Source: an uncultured Bacteroidota bacterium
GTDB taxonomy: Bacteria; Bacteroidota; Bacteroidia; Flavobacteriales; Flavobacteriaceae
Length of the DNA stretch: 39,784 nucleotides
Reading direction: 5' to 3'
Assembly: GCA_902594745.1 (NCBI GenBank)
Contig: CACJNF010000009.1
Location: forward strand, 1-39,784
The position numbers and the translations under genes were made by a program. Below the pieces are notes generated by a model. The model was not told the origin of the DNA and did no database searches. It saw nothing but the letters and a program-made list of their open reading frames with translations. Below are positions 26,488-35,346 of this stretch, piece after piece (position 1 is the first letter of the stretch; each line of letters starts with the position of its first letter).

Positions 26488-27746
26488 TCATCTGGATAGT
26501 TACAATAGGTGAGCCAATTATAAATAATAAAAATAATTTAAGACTTCACAGACATGGACTTCTTGCAGAGTATATTTCAAAAAACTCTAAAAATAAAGTC
26601 ATATGGTGGACATCAAAATTTAATCATTTTACAAAAGAATTTGAGATGATTAATGATGAAGAATATTACCCTAACAAAAATCTTACAGTAAAACTATTAA
26701 AAGGAACAGGGTATAAAAAAAATGTGTCAATTTCAAGAATAATAGATCATTTAAAAATTAAAAAATCATTTTCAAAAAAAATATACAGTCAAAATAAAAA
26801 ACCTGATATTATAATAGCCTCTTTTCCAACATTAGGACTATGTCAAGAGTCAGTAAAATTTGGAGATATAAATAAGATTCCAGTAATTATTGATTATAGG
26901 GACTTATGGCCCGAGGCATTTAGTGATTTATTCCCGAGTAAAATTAATTTTATTGGAAAAATGCTTCTAAGTCCACTATATTTCTCTACAAATAAGATGC
27001 TAAAAAATGCAACTGGAATTATTGGAATAACTGAAAGCTTTTTGAATATTGCATTAAGAAAAATTAACAGAGAGAAAAATAAGTTTGACGCGTATTTTCC
27101 TCACACTTATAAAAAGTTGAACATTAGTCATGAAAAAATAAATGATTCATTAACTTTTTGGAAAAAATTAGGAATTAATCCAAATTCAAACTTTGTAAAT
27201 ATCTGTTTTTTTGGTACTCTGGGTTATCAATTTGACTTAGAAACAGTAATTAAAGGTTTTTCTAATTTACAAAACCCAAATATTAGACTAATAATTTGTG
27301 GATCAGGTCATAAAAAAGCTAGCCTCGAAAAACTTGCTAAAAACAATCCGAATATTATATTTCCTGGTTACATTAATGCAATTCAAATAAAGTCGTTATT
27401 AACAATTAGTCATATTGGACTATGTCCTTACCTTCCAAAAAAAATGTTCTTAGAAGCAATACCAGGAAAAGTTATTGAATATATGTCAGAAGGTCTAGAA
27501 CTTATTACAACTCTTGGAAATGGAGTTGTTGGGAATATGGTTGAGGATAAAAACTTTGGTTTAAATTATAATGCATTTGATTCAGATTCATTTTCTAGAA
27601 AAATTTCAGAGCTATATACAAAAATAAAATCAAATGGTAATCAAAAGTCAAAGATTATAGATTATTATAATAAAAATTTTGATCAGGAAACAGTTTTAAA
27701 AAATTATTTAACTCACGTTAAAAAAGTTGTTAAAGATTATGTTTAG
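26484..27746 (+). CDS. Glycosyltransferase family 4, WbuB/WcaI-like
   Basis: The 420-residue protein is a GT4 glycosyltransferase of the WbuB/WcaI type. It begins with a first strand IWIVTIGEPI, then has LRLHRHGLLAEYIS, PVIIDYRDLWPEAFSDLFP, FFGTLGYQFDLETVIKGF, RLIICGSGHKKASLEKL and GKVIEYMSEGLELITTLGNG. PGKVIEYMSEG contains the nucleotide-binding Glu of the C-terminal domain. It starts in an ATGA overlap with the previous gene, which suggests translational coupling, and its end overlaps the methyltransferase by eight bases. WbuB-like enzymes often add FucNAc or related amino sugars; applying that here is only suggestive. Confidence 0.85.
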   Translation: MIIWIVTIGEPIINNKNNLRLHRHGLLAEYISKNSKNKVIWWTSKFNHFTKEFEMINDEEYYPNKNLTVKLLKGTGYKKNVSISRIIDHLKIKKSFSKKIYSQNKKPDIIIASFPTLGLCQESVKFGDINKIPVIIDYRDLWPEAFSDLFPSKINFIGKMLLSPLYFSTNKMLKNATGIIGITESFLNIALRKINREKNKFDAYFPHTYKKLNISHEKINDSLTFWKKLGINPNSNFVNICFFGTLGYQFDLETVIKGFSNLQNPNIRLIICGSGHKKASLEKLAKNNPNIIFPGYINAIQIKSLLTISHIGLCPYLPKKMFLEAIPGKVIEYMSEGLELITTLGNGVVGNMVEDKNFGLNYNAFDSDSFSRKISELYTKIKSNGNQKSKIIDYYNKNFDQETVLKNYLTHVKKVVKDYV

Positions 27747-28395
27747 AAAGATTTATAATTTAATCAGAAATAATATAGCTAAAACAAAAATATTTTGGAG
27801 GTTTAGACATATTATACAACCAGATGTTTGGACGAGTTATAAAAATGATTCTGTAAACATAAGACGTGAGTTCTACAGTGAATTTTTAAATAAACATTCA
27901 CTAAAGTCAATATTTGAATTTGGATGTGCCAGTGGGCCAAATTTTTTTTCTATAAAAAAAAACGCGAACGAAATTTATTTTTTTGGTTATGATATAAGTA
28001 AAAAGGCTATAAAATTTGTAAAAAATGATAACCAAAATCAAAGATATTTTTTTACTCATAAACTTAAAGAAATAGAGATCATTAACTATTTAAAGATAAA
28101 CAACTTAAAAACATTTGACCTTGCTATTTTTGACAGAGTTTTATATATGATAAGTGAAGCAAAAATTAAACTTTTTTTTCGCAAATACTCTGATTATTTT
28201 AAGTACATAATTATAGATGACTTTCATGCTAAAAACCCTGAATGGGACAAAGAGAAATATATTTTTTCTAAAAATTATGAAACTATATTGAACGATTTTA
28301 ATTATAAATTAATAGAGACAAAAGACTCTGAATTACCCTCCTCAACAGCTAAAAAATATGCAAAAAGATTAATTTTTAAAAAGGAAATGACATGA
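27739..28395 (+). CDS. Class I SAM-dependent methyltransferase
   Basis: The 218-residue protein starts at ATG 27739 (a TTG at 27727 would lengthen it by four codons without added homology). An N-terminal helical region is followed by a SAM-binding Rossmann core. Motif I is SIFEFGCASGPNFFSI, then FFGYDISKKAI provides the acidic residue binding the ribose, and FDLAIFDRVLYMI is the fourth strand. The C-terminal part has IIIDDFHAKN and a YKLIETKDS strand. It probably methylates a sugar or glycan end in the cluster, as a modification or chain-terminating step. The acceptor is unknown. It sits between the WbuB-like transferase (eight-base overlap) and the flippase (ATGA overlap). Confidence 0.75.
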   Translation: MFRKIYNLIRNNIAKTKIFWRFRHIIQPDVWTSYKNDSVNIRREFYSEFLNKHSLKSIFEFGCASGPNFFSIKKNANEIYFFGYDISKKAIKFVKNDNQNQRYFFTHKLKEIEIINYLKINNLKTFDLAIFDRVLYMISEAKIKLFFRKYSDYFKYIIIDDFHAKNPEWDKEKYIFSKNYETILNDFNYKLIETKDSELPSSTAKKYAKRLIFKKEMT

Positions 28396-29651
28396 TCGAT
28401 TCATTATTTTCATTATTGAACCTAGAAAGAAGGAAAGTTTTATATTTTGCAATTTTAACAACTGAGAAGGTTTTTATATTACTGTTTCATTTTTTCATTG
28501 CAAATTATTTTTCAAGTGAATCATATGGAATATTAAACCAGACAAATTTTATATCTGCTTTTTTCCAGAATATTTTAATGTTTGGAGTAGCTATTCCTTT
28601 TGTAGTTTCTGTGGCTGGAGACAAAAATTTACATAATGTATTCTTTAAGTTCTTTATACCATTATCAATCTTTGTCTCAATTTTTTGTTTTCTAGTTATT
28701 TTTTTATTTAATGAGTTTTTTACTAATGTAATTTATGGTAACCCTATATTTATTCAATATTTAATTATATTATTTATTGTTATAATTTCAGATATTTTAT
28801 CTGAGTACATAATTGTTAGAAATAGGGTTCAGGATAAGTTAAAACTACACTCAAATTTCATATTATCCAGGTCTTTAGTTAAAGTCTCTGTTATATTGAT
28901 TATATATTTTTTAACCAATGATTTTTATATTTCTTTTTTAGTCTCCTCAATATCATATTTTACTTTCACACTAGTAATATCATACCTATATTTTGACTTA
29001 AGTATAAATAACTACATAAATGTTTTTAAAAAAAATTTTGATCAGTTAAAAAAATTATTGATGGATGGTTTTCAATTTGTTTTAATATATATCCTATCAA
29101 GTACTAGCAGTATTCTTATTAATCTTATAATAGTTGGTGAATTTGACATAAACACTCTTGCTATTTATAATTTTAATTTTATGCTTGCATCAGCTCCAAT
29201 TACTATACTAGGCTACATAACCTTTTACTCACTTCCAGATTTTTCAAAAAAGATAGTAATCTCAGATAATATAATGTCAAGTAATCTGTTTAAGGATATA
29301 CTTTTAACATCCATACTTTTTTTGATTTTTTTCGTAGTAATATTTTTTGCATATGATTTAATTATTATTCCTATTAATGAATTCTACAGAGACAAAACTT
29401 TATTTTCAATAATTTTTATTTCTAATTTCATTTTTATGATAAATAACTTTTGTCAGTTTCCATTGTTGAGTAAAAGGAAGTATTTAATCTTAATAATAAT
29501 AATATTTACCTCTTTAAGTTTAAATCTTATCTATTTATTTGTCATTAATGATAATTTTACAATGTTAACACCTGTTTATGGATTTTTAATTGCAAATGTT
29601 AGTGCATTTATTTTACTTATAATTACTAATCTTTCAATTAATCATAAATGA
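28392..29651 (+). CDS. Wzx-type lipid-linked oligosaccharide flippase
   Basis: This 419-residue polytopic protein has about 12-14 hydrophobic segments and a MATE/MOP-fold layout. Family-like features are the first loop NYFSSESYGILNQTNFISAF, FGVAIPFVVSVAGD, the central YILSSTSSILINLIIVGEF, and NFNFMLASAPITILGYI. It should move the undecaprenyl-diphosphate-linked repeat unit across the inner membrane for the ligase encoded at the head of the cluster. Sequence conservation among these flippases is low, so the call rests on topology, length and context. It begins in an ATGA overlap with the methyltransferase and is the last gene before a 43-base spacer. Confidence 0.8.
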   Translation: MIDSLFSLLNLERRKVLYFAILTTEKVFILLFHFFIANYFSSESYGILNQTNFISAFFQNILMFGVAIPFVVSVAGDKNLHNVFFKFFIPLSIFVSIFCFLVIFLFNEFFTNVIYGNPIFIQYLIILFIVIISDILSEYIIVRNRVQDKLKLHSNFILSRSLVKVSVILIIYFLTNDFYISFLVSSISYFTFTLVISYLYFDLSINNYINVFKKNFDQLKKLLMDGFQFVLIYILSSTSSILINLIIVGEFDINTLAIYNFNFMLASAPITILGYITFYSLPDFSKKIVISDNIMSSNLFKDILLTSILFLIFFVVIFFAYDLIIIPINEFYRDKTLFSIIFISNFIFMINNFCQFPLLSKRKYLILIIIIFTSLSLNLIYLFVINDNFTMLTPVYGFLIANVSAFILLIITNLSINHK

Positions 29652-29682
29652 ATAAAACTTATGTACATTCTATTTATATAAT

Positions 29683-29690
29683 TAAATTTG
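29683..29690 (+). promoter_or_regulatory. Candidate -7 box (TAAATTTG) for the second half of the glycan cluster
   Basis: TAAATTTG exactly fits TAnnTTTG and ends four bases before the aminotransferase ATG, in one of the few real spacers of the cluster. A -33 TTG is not evident. Transcription from it would give a leaderless or near-leaderless mRNA. Confidence 0.45.
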
Positions 29691-29694
29691 TCTT

Positions 29695-30798
29695 ATGAAA
29701 ATCCCATTTTTTAATTATCAGTATTTATTTAAATCAAAAGAAGAAAAATTCATTGAAATTATTACAGATATTGGTAATAGGGGTGCTTATATTCTTCAGA
29801 AAGATCTGGAAGAATTTGAAGAAAATCTTGCAAAATACATTGGTGTAAAATATGCCCTGGGAGTAGCTAATGGAACTGATGCAATTTGGCTGGCATTATT
29901 AGCTGCTGGTATAGGAAAAGATGATGAAGTTATTTTTGCATCACATACATATATTGCTACTGCAAATGCGATAAAATTCGTGGGTGCTGAACCTATTCCT
30001 GCTGATTGTAAGCCAGATCATATGATAGATCCCAGCTCAGTTAGGTCTCTAATTACTTCAAAAACAAAGGCTATTGTCCCAACTCAGCTTAATGGAAGGT
30101 GTTGTGACATGGATGAGTTATTAAAAATCGCTAAAGAAAATAATTTAATTATAATAGAAGATGCGGCTCAAGGACTAGGAGCTAAATTTAAAAATAGAGG
30201 TATTGGCTCCTTTGATAAAGGTGCTACAATTAGTTTTTATCCTGCAAAAAACCTCGGATCATTTGGAGATGGTGGAGCATTTGTAACTAACGATAAAAAA
30301 ATGTATGAAAAAGTAAAAATTCTTAGAGATCATGGAAGAAATGAAGATGGTATTTTTGTTGACTGGGGATTTAATTCAAGACTTGACAATCTTCAAGCAG
30401 CCATTCTTAATTTTAAATTATCTTATTATGATGATGAAGTCAAAAGAAGAAGAGATATAGCGAAACTCTATCAAAATAATTTATCTGATATTAAACAGCT
30501 CTTACTTCCACCTTCACCAGAGAATGACTCTGATTATTTTGATGTTTATCAAAATTATGAAATAGAAGCTGATAATAGAGATAAGCTCAAGGAGTATCTA
30601 AATGAAAGCGGAATAGGAACATTGATTCAATGGAACGGACAGCCTGTTCATTCAATTGTTGCTTTAGGCTTTAAAGGTTCAGGACTTCCTTATACAGAAG
30701 AAATGTATACAAAATGTTTAATGCTTCCAATGAATACTTCACTAAAAGATGAGGAAGTCTTATATATATGTGAAAAAATAAAATCGTTTTATGAGTAA
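29695..30798 (+). CDS. DegT/DnrJ/EryC1-family sugar aminotransferase
   Basis: The 367-residue PLP enzyme belongs to the sugar aminotransferase family. It has YALGVANGTDAIWLALLAAG (phosphate-binding region), EVIFASHTYIATANAIKF, VPTQLNGRCCDMD, IIEDAAQGLGAKFKN, and SFYPAKNLGSFGDGGAF with Schiff-base Lys185. The C-terminal LRDHGRNEDGIFVDWGFNSRLDNLQAAIL block is typical. It transfers an amino group from glutamate to a keto-sugar nucleotide. The 3-keto or 4-keto position cannot be decided; the cluster contains a 4,6-dehydratase that could supply a 4-keto substrate and a dehydrogenase-derived uronic acid for a WbpE-like reaction. Its end overlaps the E1 alpha gene by eight bases, which groups it with the thiamine enzyme. 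Confidence 0.9.
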   Translation: MKIPFFNYQYLFKSKEEKFIEIITDIGNRGAYILQKDLEEFEENLAKYIGVKYALGVANGTDAIWLALLAAGIGKDDEVIFASHTYIATANAIKFVGAEPIPADCKPDHMIDPSSVRSLITSKTKAIVPTQLNGRCCDMDELLKIAKENNLIIIEDAAQGLGAKFKNRGIGSFDKGATISFYPAKNLGSFGDGGAFVTNDKKMYEKVKILRDHGRNEDGIFVDWGFNSRLDNLQAAILNFKLSYYDDEVKRRRDIAKLYQNNLSDIKQLLLPPSPENDSDYFDVYQNYEIEADNRDKLKEYLNESGIGTLIQWNGQPVHSIVALGFKGSGLPYTEEMYTKCLMLPMNTSLKDEEVLYICEKIKSFYE

Positions 30799-31822
30799 TT
30801 TTGAAAATCTTAATGATATTAACAGCTTTACTCATTTTTCTGAGTTAGATATTTCAACTATTTCAAATGAAACCCTTATTAAAATGCTTTACAAAATGAT
30901 TTTAATAAGAAAAGCAGAAGAAAAAATTTCTGATAATGTTGAAAATGGAGTAATAAAGTGCCCATGCCATCTTGCAATTGGCCAGGAAGCAATTGCTGTT
31001 GCTGCAGGATTATCAATGATTGATGGAGATAAGGCATTCGGGGCTCATAGATCCCATGCTCATTTTTTAGCATTAAATGAGAATACTTACTCCCTTTTTT
31101 GTGAAGTTCTTGGTAAGGAAGATGGCTGTTCAAAGGGAATGGGAGGTTCCATGCATATAATCGATCAAAAAAATGGATTTTATGGATCTGTTCCTATTGT
31201 TGGTGCAACAATTCCAATAGCAACTGGAGCAGGCCTGTCTATTTCATTGAAAAAAGAAGAGAATATATCGATAAGTTATTTTGGAGATGGTGCTTGTGAG
31301 GAAGGTGTTTTGCATGAATCATTAAATCTTGCATCAGTTATGAATTTACCTACAATTTTTATATGTGAAAATAATTTGTTTTCAAGTCACCTTAGAATAG
31401 ACCAAAGACAACCAGATTTATATACTTCAAGATTTGCTTTAGCACATAAGATTGAATCCAAAGTATTGGATGGAAACAACATTACAGAATTATATAAATT
31501 TATGAAGAATCAGTTTATATCAGTTCGAAAATCTCACAAACCTATTTTTATTGAGGCGTTAACATATAGGTGGAAGGGGCATGTTGGTTTTAGAGAAGAT
31601 GAAGATGTTGGAGTAAAGAGATCACAAGATTTAAGTAAATGGCGTGACAGAGATCCCATACTACTCCTAGTTAATGAATTAATTAAAGAGAATAAGTTAT
31701 CAAAAGAAGAACTAAAAAAAATGGAGAATGAGATTCTTGAAAAAATTGATAGTGATTGGGATAAAGCCTTAAATGCTAAATTTCCAGACAAATCAAATCT
31801 AAATAATTTCGTTTACTCATGA
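30791..31822 (+). CDS. Thiamine-diphosphate-dependent E1 component, alpha subunit-like
   Basis: The 343-residue protein matches the alpha chain of 2-oxo acid dehydrogenase E1 enzymes. It has CHLAIGQEAIAVAAGLSM and GAHRSHAHFLAL (substrate and phosphate region). GMGGSMHI is followed by the thiamine-diphosphate motif GDG at residues 165-167, which runs through CEEGVLHESLNLASVMNLP to Asn194-Asn195. It pairs with the next gene (beta chain, ATGA overlap). No E2 lipoyl acyltransferase or E3 gene is present in this window, so the pair probably does not form a standard dehydrogenase complex. It more likely performs decarboxylation with transfer of an activated aldehyde or acyl unit to a sugar intermediate. 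The overlap with the DegT gene supports a sugar pathway. That function is inference. Confidence 0.85.
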   Translation: MSNFENLNDINSFTHFSELDISTISNETLIKMLYKMILIRKAEEKISDNVENGVIKCPCHLAIGQEAIAVAAGLSMIDGDKAFGAHRSHAHFLALNENTYSLFCEVLGKEDGCSKGMGGSMHIIDQKNGFYGSVPIVGATIPIATGAGLSISLKKEENISISYFGDGACEEGVLHESLNLASVMNLPTIFICENNLFSSHLRIDQRQPDLYTSRFALAHKIESKVLDGNNITELYKFMKNQFISVRKSHKPIFIEALTYRWKGHVGFREDEDVGVKRSQDLSKWRDRDPILLLVNELIKENKLSKEELKKMENEILEKIDSDWDKALNAKFPDKSNLNNFVYS

Positions 31823-32799
31823 GCAAACAAATTAAATATTCTAAGGCAATTCATGAGGCATTTACATACTTGTTAGAAAATCATGATGAGTTTTTTGTTA
31901 TAGGTCAAGGTTTATGGTCCCCTTGGTATGTTGGTGAAACAATGAAGGATTTAGATAAAAAATTTGGGAAATCTCGTGTAATTGACACTCCTGTTTCAGA
32001 ACTTGCTGTAACTGGAGCAACAATTGGGGCTTCCATTACAGGATTTAAGCCTTTAGTGGTTCACCCTCGTGTTGATTTTATGTTACTAGCTATAGATCAA
32101 ATTGTAACTCAAGCAGCAAAATGGAGGCATATGTTCGGTAACAACTCGTCAGCACCTGCAACTTTTAGAGCAATAATTAACAGAGGTGGCGAACAAGGTG
32201 CTCAACATTCTCAATCTCTTCAATCATGGTTTGCTCATATCCCTGGCTTAAAAGTGGTAATGCCTTATGATGCGAATGATGCTAGAGATTTATTAATATC
32301 CTCAGTTCTTGCAGACGATCCTGTAATCTTTATGGACGATAGGTGGTTATATGACGAAGTATCTTTTGATAAAGGTCTAAAACTTCTGGATTTAAAAGAT
32401 GTAAAGCCAGAAATCATATCTACAGGAGATGATTTAACTATTGTTGGTTCTGGATACACAGTGAAACAAATAATTGACTGCAAAAAAGAAATTTCAAAAC
32501 TTGGAGTTGAACCGGAAATAATAGACCTTAGAATTTTAAACCCAATTGATTATAATATAATTCTTAAATCTGTTGAAAAAACTGGAAGATTATTAGTTGT
32601 TGATGGAGACTGGTCTTCATGTGGAATAGCTGCCGAAGTAATTTGCTCAGTAACTGAAGAATTAAACCCCTCTATCTTTAAATCTAAACCAATGAGGGTA
32701 ACACTTGAAAATGCTCCAGCTCCTACATCTAAAGTATTAGAGGAAGATTACTACATATCAAAAGAAAGAATAATTGAAGCTACTAAAAAAATAATTTGA
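31819..32799 (+). CDS. Thiamine-diphosphate-dependent E1 component, beta subunit-like
   Basis: The 326-residue protein matches E1 beta or transketolase C-terminal chains. It has RVIDTPVSELAVTGATIGAS with the Glu that activates thiamine diphosphate, RVDFMLLAIDQIVTQAAKW, GGEQGAQHSQSLQSWFAHIPGLKVVMP including the active-site His, and the C-terminal transketolase domain (EIIDLRILNPID). It is the partner of the preceding alpha chain and starts in an ATGA overlap with it. Its TGA overlaps the TTG start of the sugar transferase. The length equals that of usual E1 beta proteins. As for the alpha subunit, no lipoyl partner is encoded nearby. The likely job is making a C-branched or acylated sugar; the alternative of housekeeping pyruvate oxidation is weakened by the gene context. 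Confidence 0.85.
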   Translation: MSKQIKYSKAIHEAFTYLLENHDEFFVIGQGLWSPWYVGETMKDLDKKFGKSRVIDTPVSELAVTGATIGASITGFKPLVVHPRVDFMLLAIDQIVTQAAKWRHMFGNNSSAPATFRAIINRGGEQGAQHSQSLQSWFAHIPGLKVVMPYDANDARDLLISSVLADDPVIFMDDRWLYDEVSFDKGLKLLDLKDVKPEIISTGDDLTIVGSGYTVKQIIDCKKEISKLGVEPEIIDLRILNPIDYNIILKSVEKTGRLLVVDGDWSSCGIAAEVICSVTEELNPSIFKSKPMRVTLENAPAPTSKVLEEDYYISKERIIEATKKII

Positions 32800-33524
32800 A
32801 GCGACTTTTTGATTTTATATTATCCTTAATTGGCATAATTGTTTTAATGCCTTTAATTATAATTTTTTCTCTATTAATTTGGCTTCAAGACTTTAAATCA
32901 CCATTTTATGTTGCAGATCGTGTTGGAAAATATGGCAAGCTATTTAAAATGATTAAGTTTAGATCAATGATAGTTAATGCAAGTTCATCTGGTGTTGACT
33001 CTACAGCAGAAGATGATAATAGAATAACTAATATTGGAAAAGTTGTAAGAAAATTTAAAATTGATGAAATCCCACAATTATTCAATGTATTTATGGGCAA
33101 GATGTCATTTGTTGGACCAAGACCAAATGTATTAAATGAAACCAATTTATATTCTGAGATTGAAAATAAAATATTAACTGTAAGACCTGGAATTACTGAT
33201 TTTTCATCGATTGTATTTTCAGATGAAGGAGAAATTTTAAAAGGTAGTGATAATCCTGACTTGAAATATAATCAAATAATAAGACCTTGGAAGAGTAGAT
33301 TGGCTATTATCTATATTGAAAATCAAAGCTTAATAATAGATATTAAATTAATAATTTGGACAATAATCGGGATTATTAATAAAAAGGTCGTTTTAAAAAA
33401 TATAACTAACTTTCTGACTAATATAGGTTGTGATCAAAAACTTATTAACGCTTGTAAGAGGGATAAGGAACTAGAGCCATTTCCTCCACCAGGATTTAAC
33501 GACATAATTAATTCAAGGGAATAG
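32796..33524 (+). CDS. Polyprenyl-phosphate sugar-1-phosphate transferase (PglC/WbaP C-terminal type)
   Basis: The 242-residue protein starts with TTG at 32796, overlapping the previous TGA. This start gives the canonical KRLFDFILSLIGIIVLMPLI, a re-entrant membrane helix. Next come FYVADRVGKYGKLFKMIKFRSM, the catalytic Asp-Glu pair in KIDEIPQLFNVFMGKMSFVG, PRPN, and TVRPGITDFSSI. This is the minimal monotopic phosphoglycosyl transferase form. It starts glycan assembly by moving a sugar-1-phosphate, often an N-acetylated bacillosamine-type or QuiNAc residue, from a UDP-sugar to undecaprenyl phosphate. The FlaA1-like dehydratase follows with a one-base gap and may supply the initiating sugar. 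The C-terminal 60 residues are slightly longer than in minimal PglC. Confidence 0.92.
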   Translation: MKRLFDFILSLIGIIVLMPLIIIFSLLIWLQDFKSPFYVADRVGKYGKLFKMIKFRSMIVNASSSGVDSTAEDDNRITNIGKVVRKFKIDEIPQLFNVFMGKMSFVGPRPNVLNETNLYSEIENKILTVRPGITDFSSIVFSDEGEILKGSDNPDLKYNQIIRPWKSRLAIIYIENQSLIIDIKLIIWTIIGIINKKVVLKNITNFLTNIGCDQKLINACKRDKELEPFPPPGFNDIINSRE

Positions 33525-33525
33525 T

Positions 33526-35343
33526 ATGCTTGACATATTTATTGATAAGATTTTTAAAAAAAAATACCCGCGTTGGACAATCATGCTTTTTGATTTTCTA
33601 ACAACAGCATTGATTCTACTTTCATATAATCTTTATCAAATAGATAGTTTTATAACTGTAGATTTATTTTTTGTTATTTTAATTCCAGCAATAAATTTTT
33701 TTTTCCTTTATGTATTTAGGGCTTATCAAACATCACTGAGATATTATTCCATTGAAAGTCTTTTCCAGCTTATACTAGGTTTTATAGTATCCTTTTTTAT
33801 TGTATTTCAATTATCTAGTTTTTCTGTAATACTATCTCAATTTACTTCTAATGATCTGCTAATCGTTTATTACGTTTCTTTATCAGTAGTTATTTCTTAT
33901 CGATTTTTAATTAAAGTCTTATTTAAAAATTTTGGAGAGTTTTCTGTAGAGAATACTTTAGTCTTCTCTAGTGAAGATCTTAGTTTAATAATCAATTTTT
34001 TAAATCAAAGTAAATATTTTAAAGTATTAGGAATAATTTCAACTAGTAACAACTCTTTCGGTTCATCTTCATTACAGTCTTACGATTTAGATCATAATTT
34101 AATATCAATAATTAATTCAAAAAACATAAAAAAAATTCTTATTCCAGAATCTCTTGATCTTAAGTCCAAAGAATTTATTTATGAATTAAAAAACTCAGCA
34201 AATTTTGATATTGTAAAATTTCCAGAACAGAGCAAGTTTCTAGAAAGTCTATCAGAATTTTCTTTAAACCCTTTAGAAATAGAAGATCTTTTATCAAGAG
34301 ATAAAATAGTTCTAAACAAAGAAAATATAACTAAAGAATACCAGTCAAAAAAAATTTTGGTAACGGGAGGAGCAGGCTCAATTGGAAGTGAAATAATTAG
34401 ACAAATACTAAAATTTAATCCAGCAGAAATAATAGTACTGGATAATTCTGAGACACCAATGTTTGATTTAAAGTCAGAATTGTCTAAACATGAGAACAAC
34501 ATTTTCTTCAGATATATCGTTGATACAATTCTAAATAAGCCTTTACTCTCTAAAATTATTAATAAATATAAGCCAGACATAATTTTTCACGCAGCAGCAT
34601 TTAAGCATGTTTCGATGATGGAGGAAAATCCTCAAGCTGCAATTATAAATAATGTTCAAGGAACTAAAAATCTGATTGAAATATCTCTAAATTCATCTGT
34701 TTCCAAATTTGTATTTATTTCATCTGATAAGGCTGTTAATCCATCTAGTGTAATGGGAGTTACAAAAAGAATATGTGAGTTATATCTATCAAAATTTTTT
34801 AATGAGAGCATCGATATTGTTATTACAAGATTTGGTAATGTTCTAGGTTCAAATGGATCTGTAGTTAAAATTTTTAAGGATCAAATTAGTAATGGAGGAC
34901 CAGTCACTGTAACTCATCCTGAGGTAAATAGATACTTCATGACTATACCGGAAGCCTCTCAGCTAGTTTTAGAAGCTGGAGCTATGGGTGAGAAAGGTGA
35001 AATCTTTGTTTTTGATATGGGTTCACCTGTTAAAATTTCAGATTTGGCAAAAAAAATGATTAGACTATCAGGAAAAACTGTTGATAAGGATATTAAAATC
35101 GAATATATTGGACTAAGAGAGGGAGAGAAACTTTACGAAGAGTTACTAACAGATAATGAGAGCTTAAAAAAATCGTATAATCCACTTGTACTAATTGCTG
35201 ATAAAGATAAAGTTAAAGATTTAACCTATAAGCTAATTGAAGAATTAATACAAGACGCACAATCTAATAGTGATAATCTATCTTTAGTAAATGGAATGAA
35301 GAAAATAGTTAAAGAGTATAACCCATTAAACTCAATATATTGA
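33526..35343 (+). CDS. FlaA1/WbpM/PglF-type nucleotide-sugar 4,6-dehydratase with membrane domain
   Basis: The 605-residue protein has four or so N-terminal transmembrane helices (residues about 17-125), a degenerate Rossmann-like CoA-binding-type region (130-255) and an extended SDR domain. The SDR has VTGGAGSIGSEI near residue 279, FHAAAFKHVSMMEENPQ, SSDKAVNPSSVMGVTKR with Lys402 and the Met410-x3-Lys414 in place of the usual Tyr-x3-Lys, and ITRFGNVLGSNGSV. The Met variant is the hallmark of WbpM/PglF-type UDP-GlcNAc 4,6-dehydratases. It makes a 4-keto-6-deoxy sugar nucleotide, the usual precursor of QuiNAc, FucNAc and 4-amino derivatives that the DegT aminotransferase and formyltransferase could use. 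It is separated from the sugar transferase by one base. Confidence 0.92.
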   Translation: MLDIFIDKIFKKKYPRWTIMLFDFLTTALILLSYNLYQIDSFITVDLFFVILIPAINFFFLYVFRAYQTSLRYYSIESLFQLILGFIVSFFIVFQLSSFSVILSQFTSNDLLIVYYVSLSVVISYRFLIKVLFKNFGEFSVENTLVFSSEDLSLIINFLNQSKYFKVLGIISTSNNSFGSSSLQSYDLDHNLISIINSKNIKKILIPESLDLKSKEFIYELKNSANFDIVKFPEQSKFLESLSEFSLNPLEIEDLLSRDKIVLNKENITKEYQSKKILVTGGAGSIGSEIIRQILKFNPAEIIVLDNSETPMFDLKSELSKHENNIFFRYIVDTILNKPLLSKIINKYKPDIIFHAAAFKHVSMMEENPQAAIINNVQGTKNLIEISLNSSVSKFVFISSDKAVNPSSVMGVTKRICELYLSKFFNESIDIVITRFGNVLGSNGSVVKIFKDQISNGGPVTVTHPEVNRYFMTIPEASQLVLEAGAMGEKGEIFVFDMGSPVKISDLAKKMIRLSGKTVDKDIKIEYIGLREGEKLYEELLTDNESLKKSYNPLVLIADKDKVKDLTYKLIEELIQDAQSNSDNLSLVNGMKKIVKEYNPLNSIY

Positions 35344-35346
35344 ATT

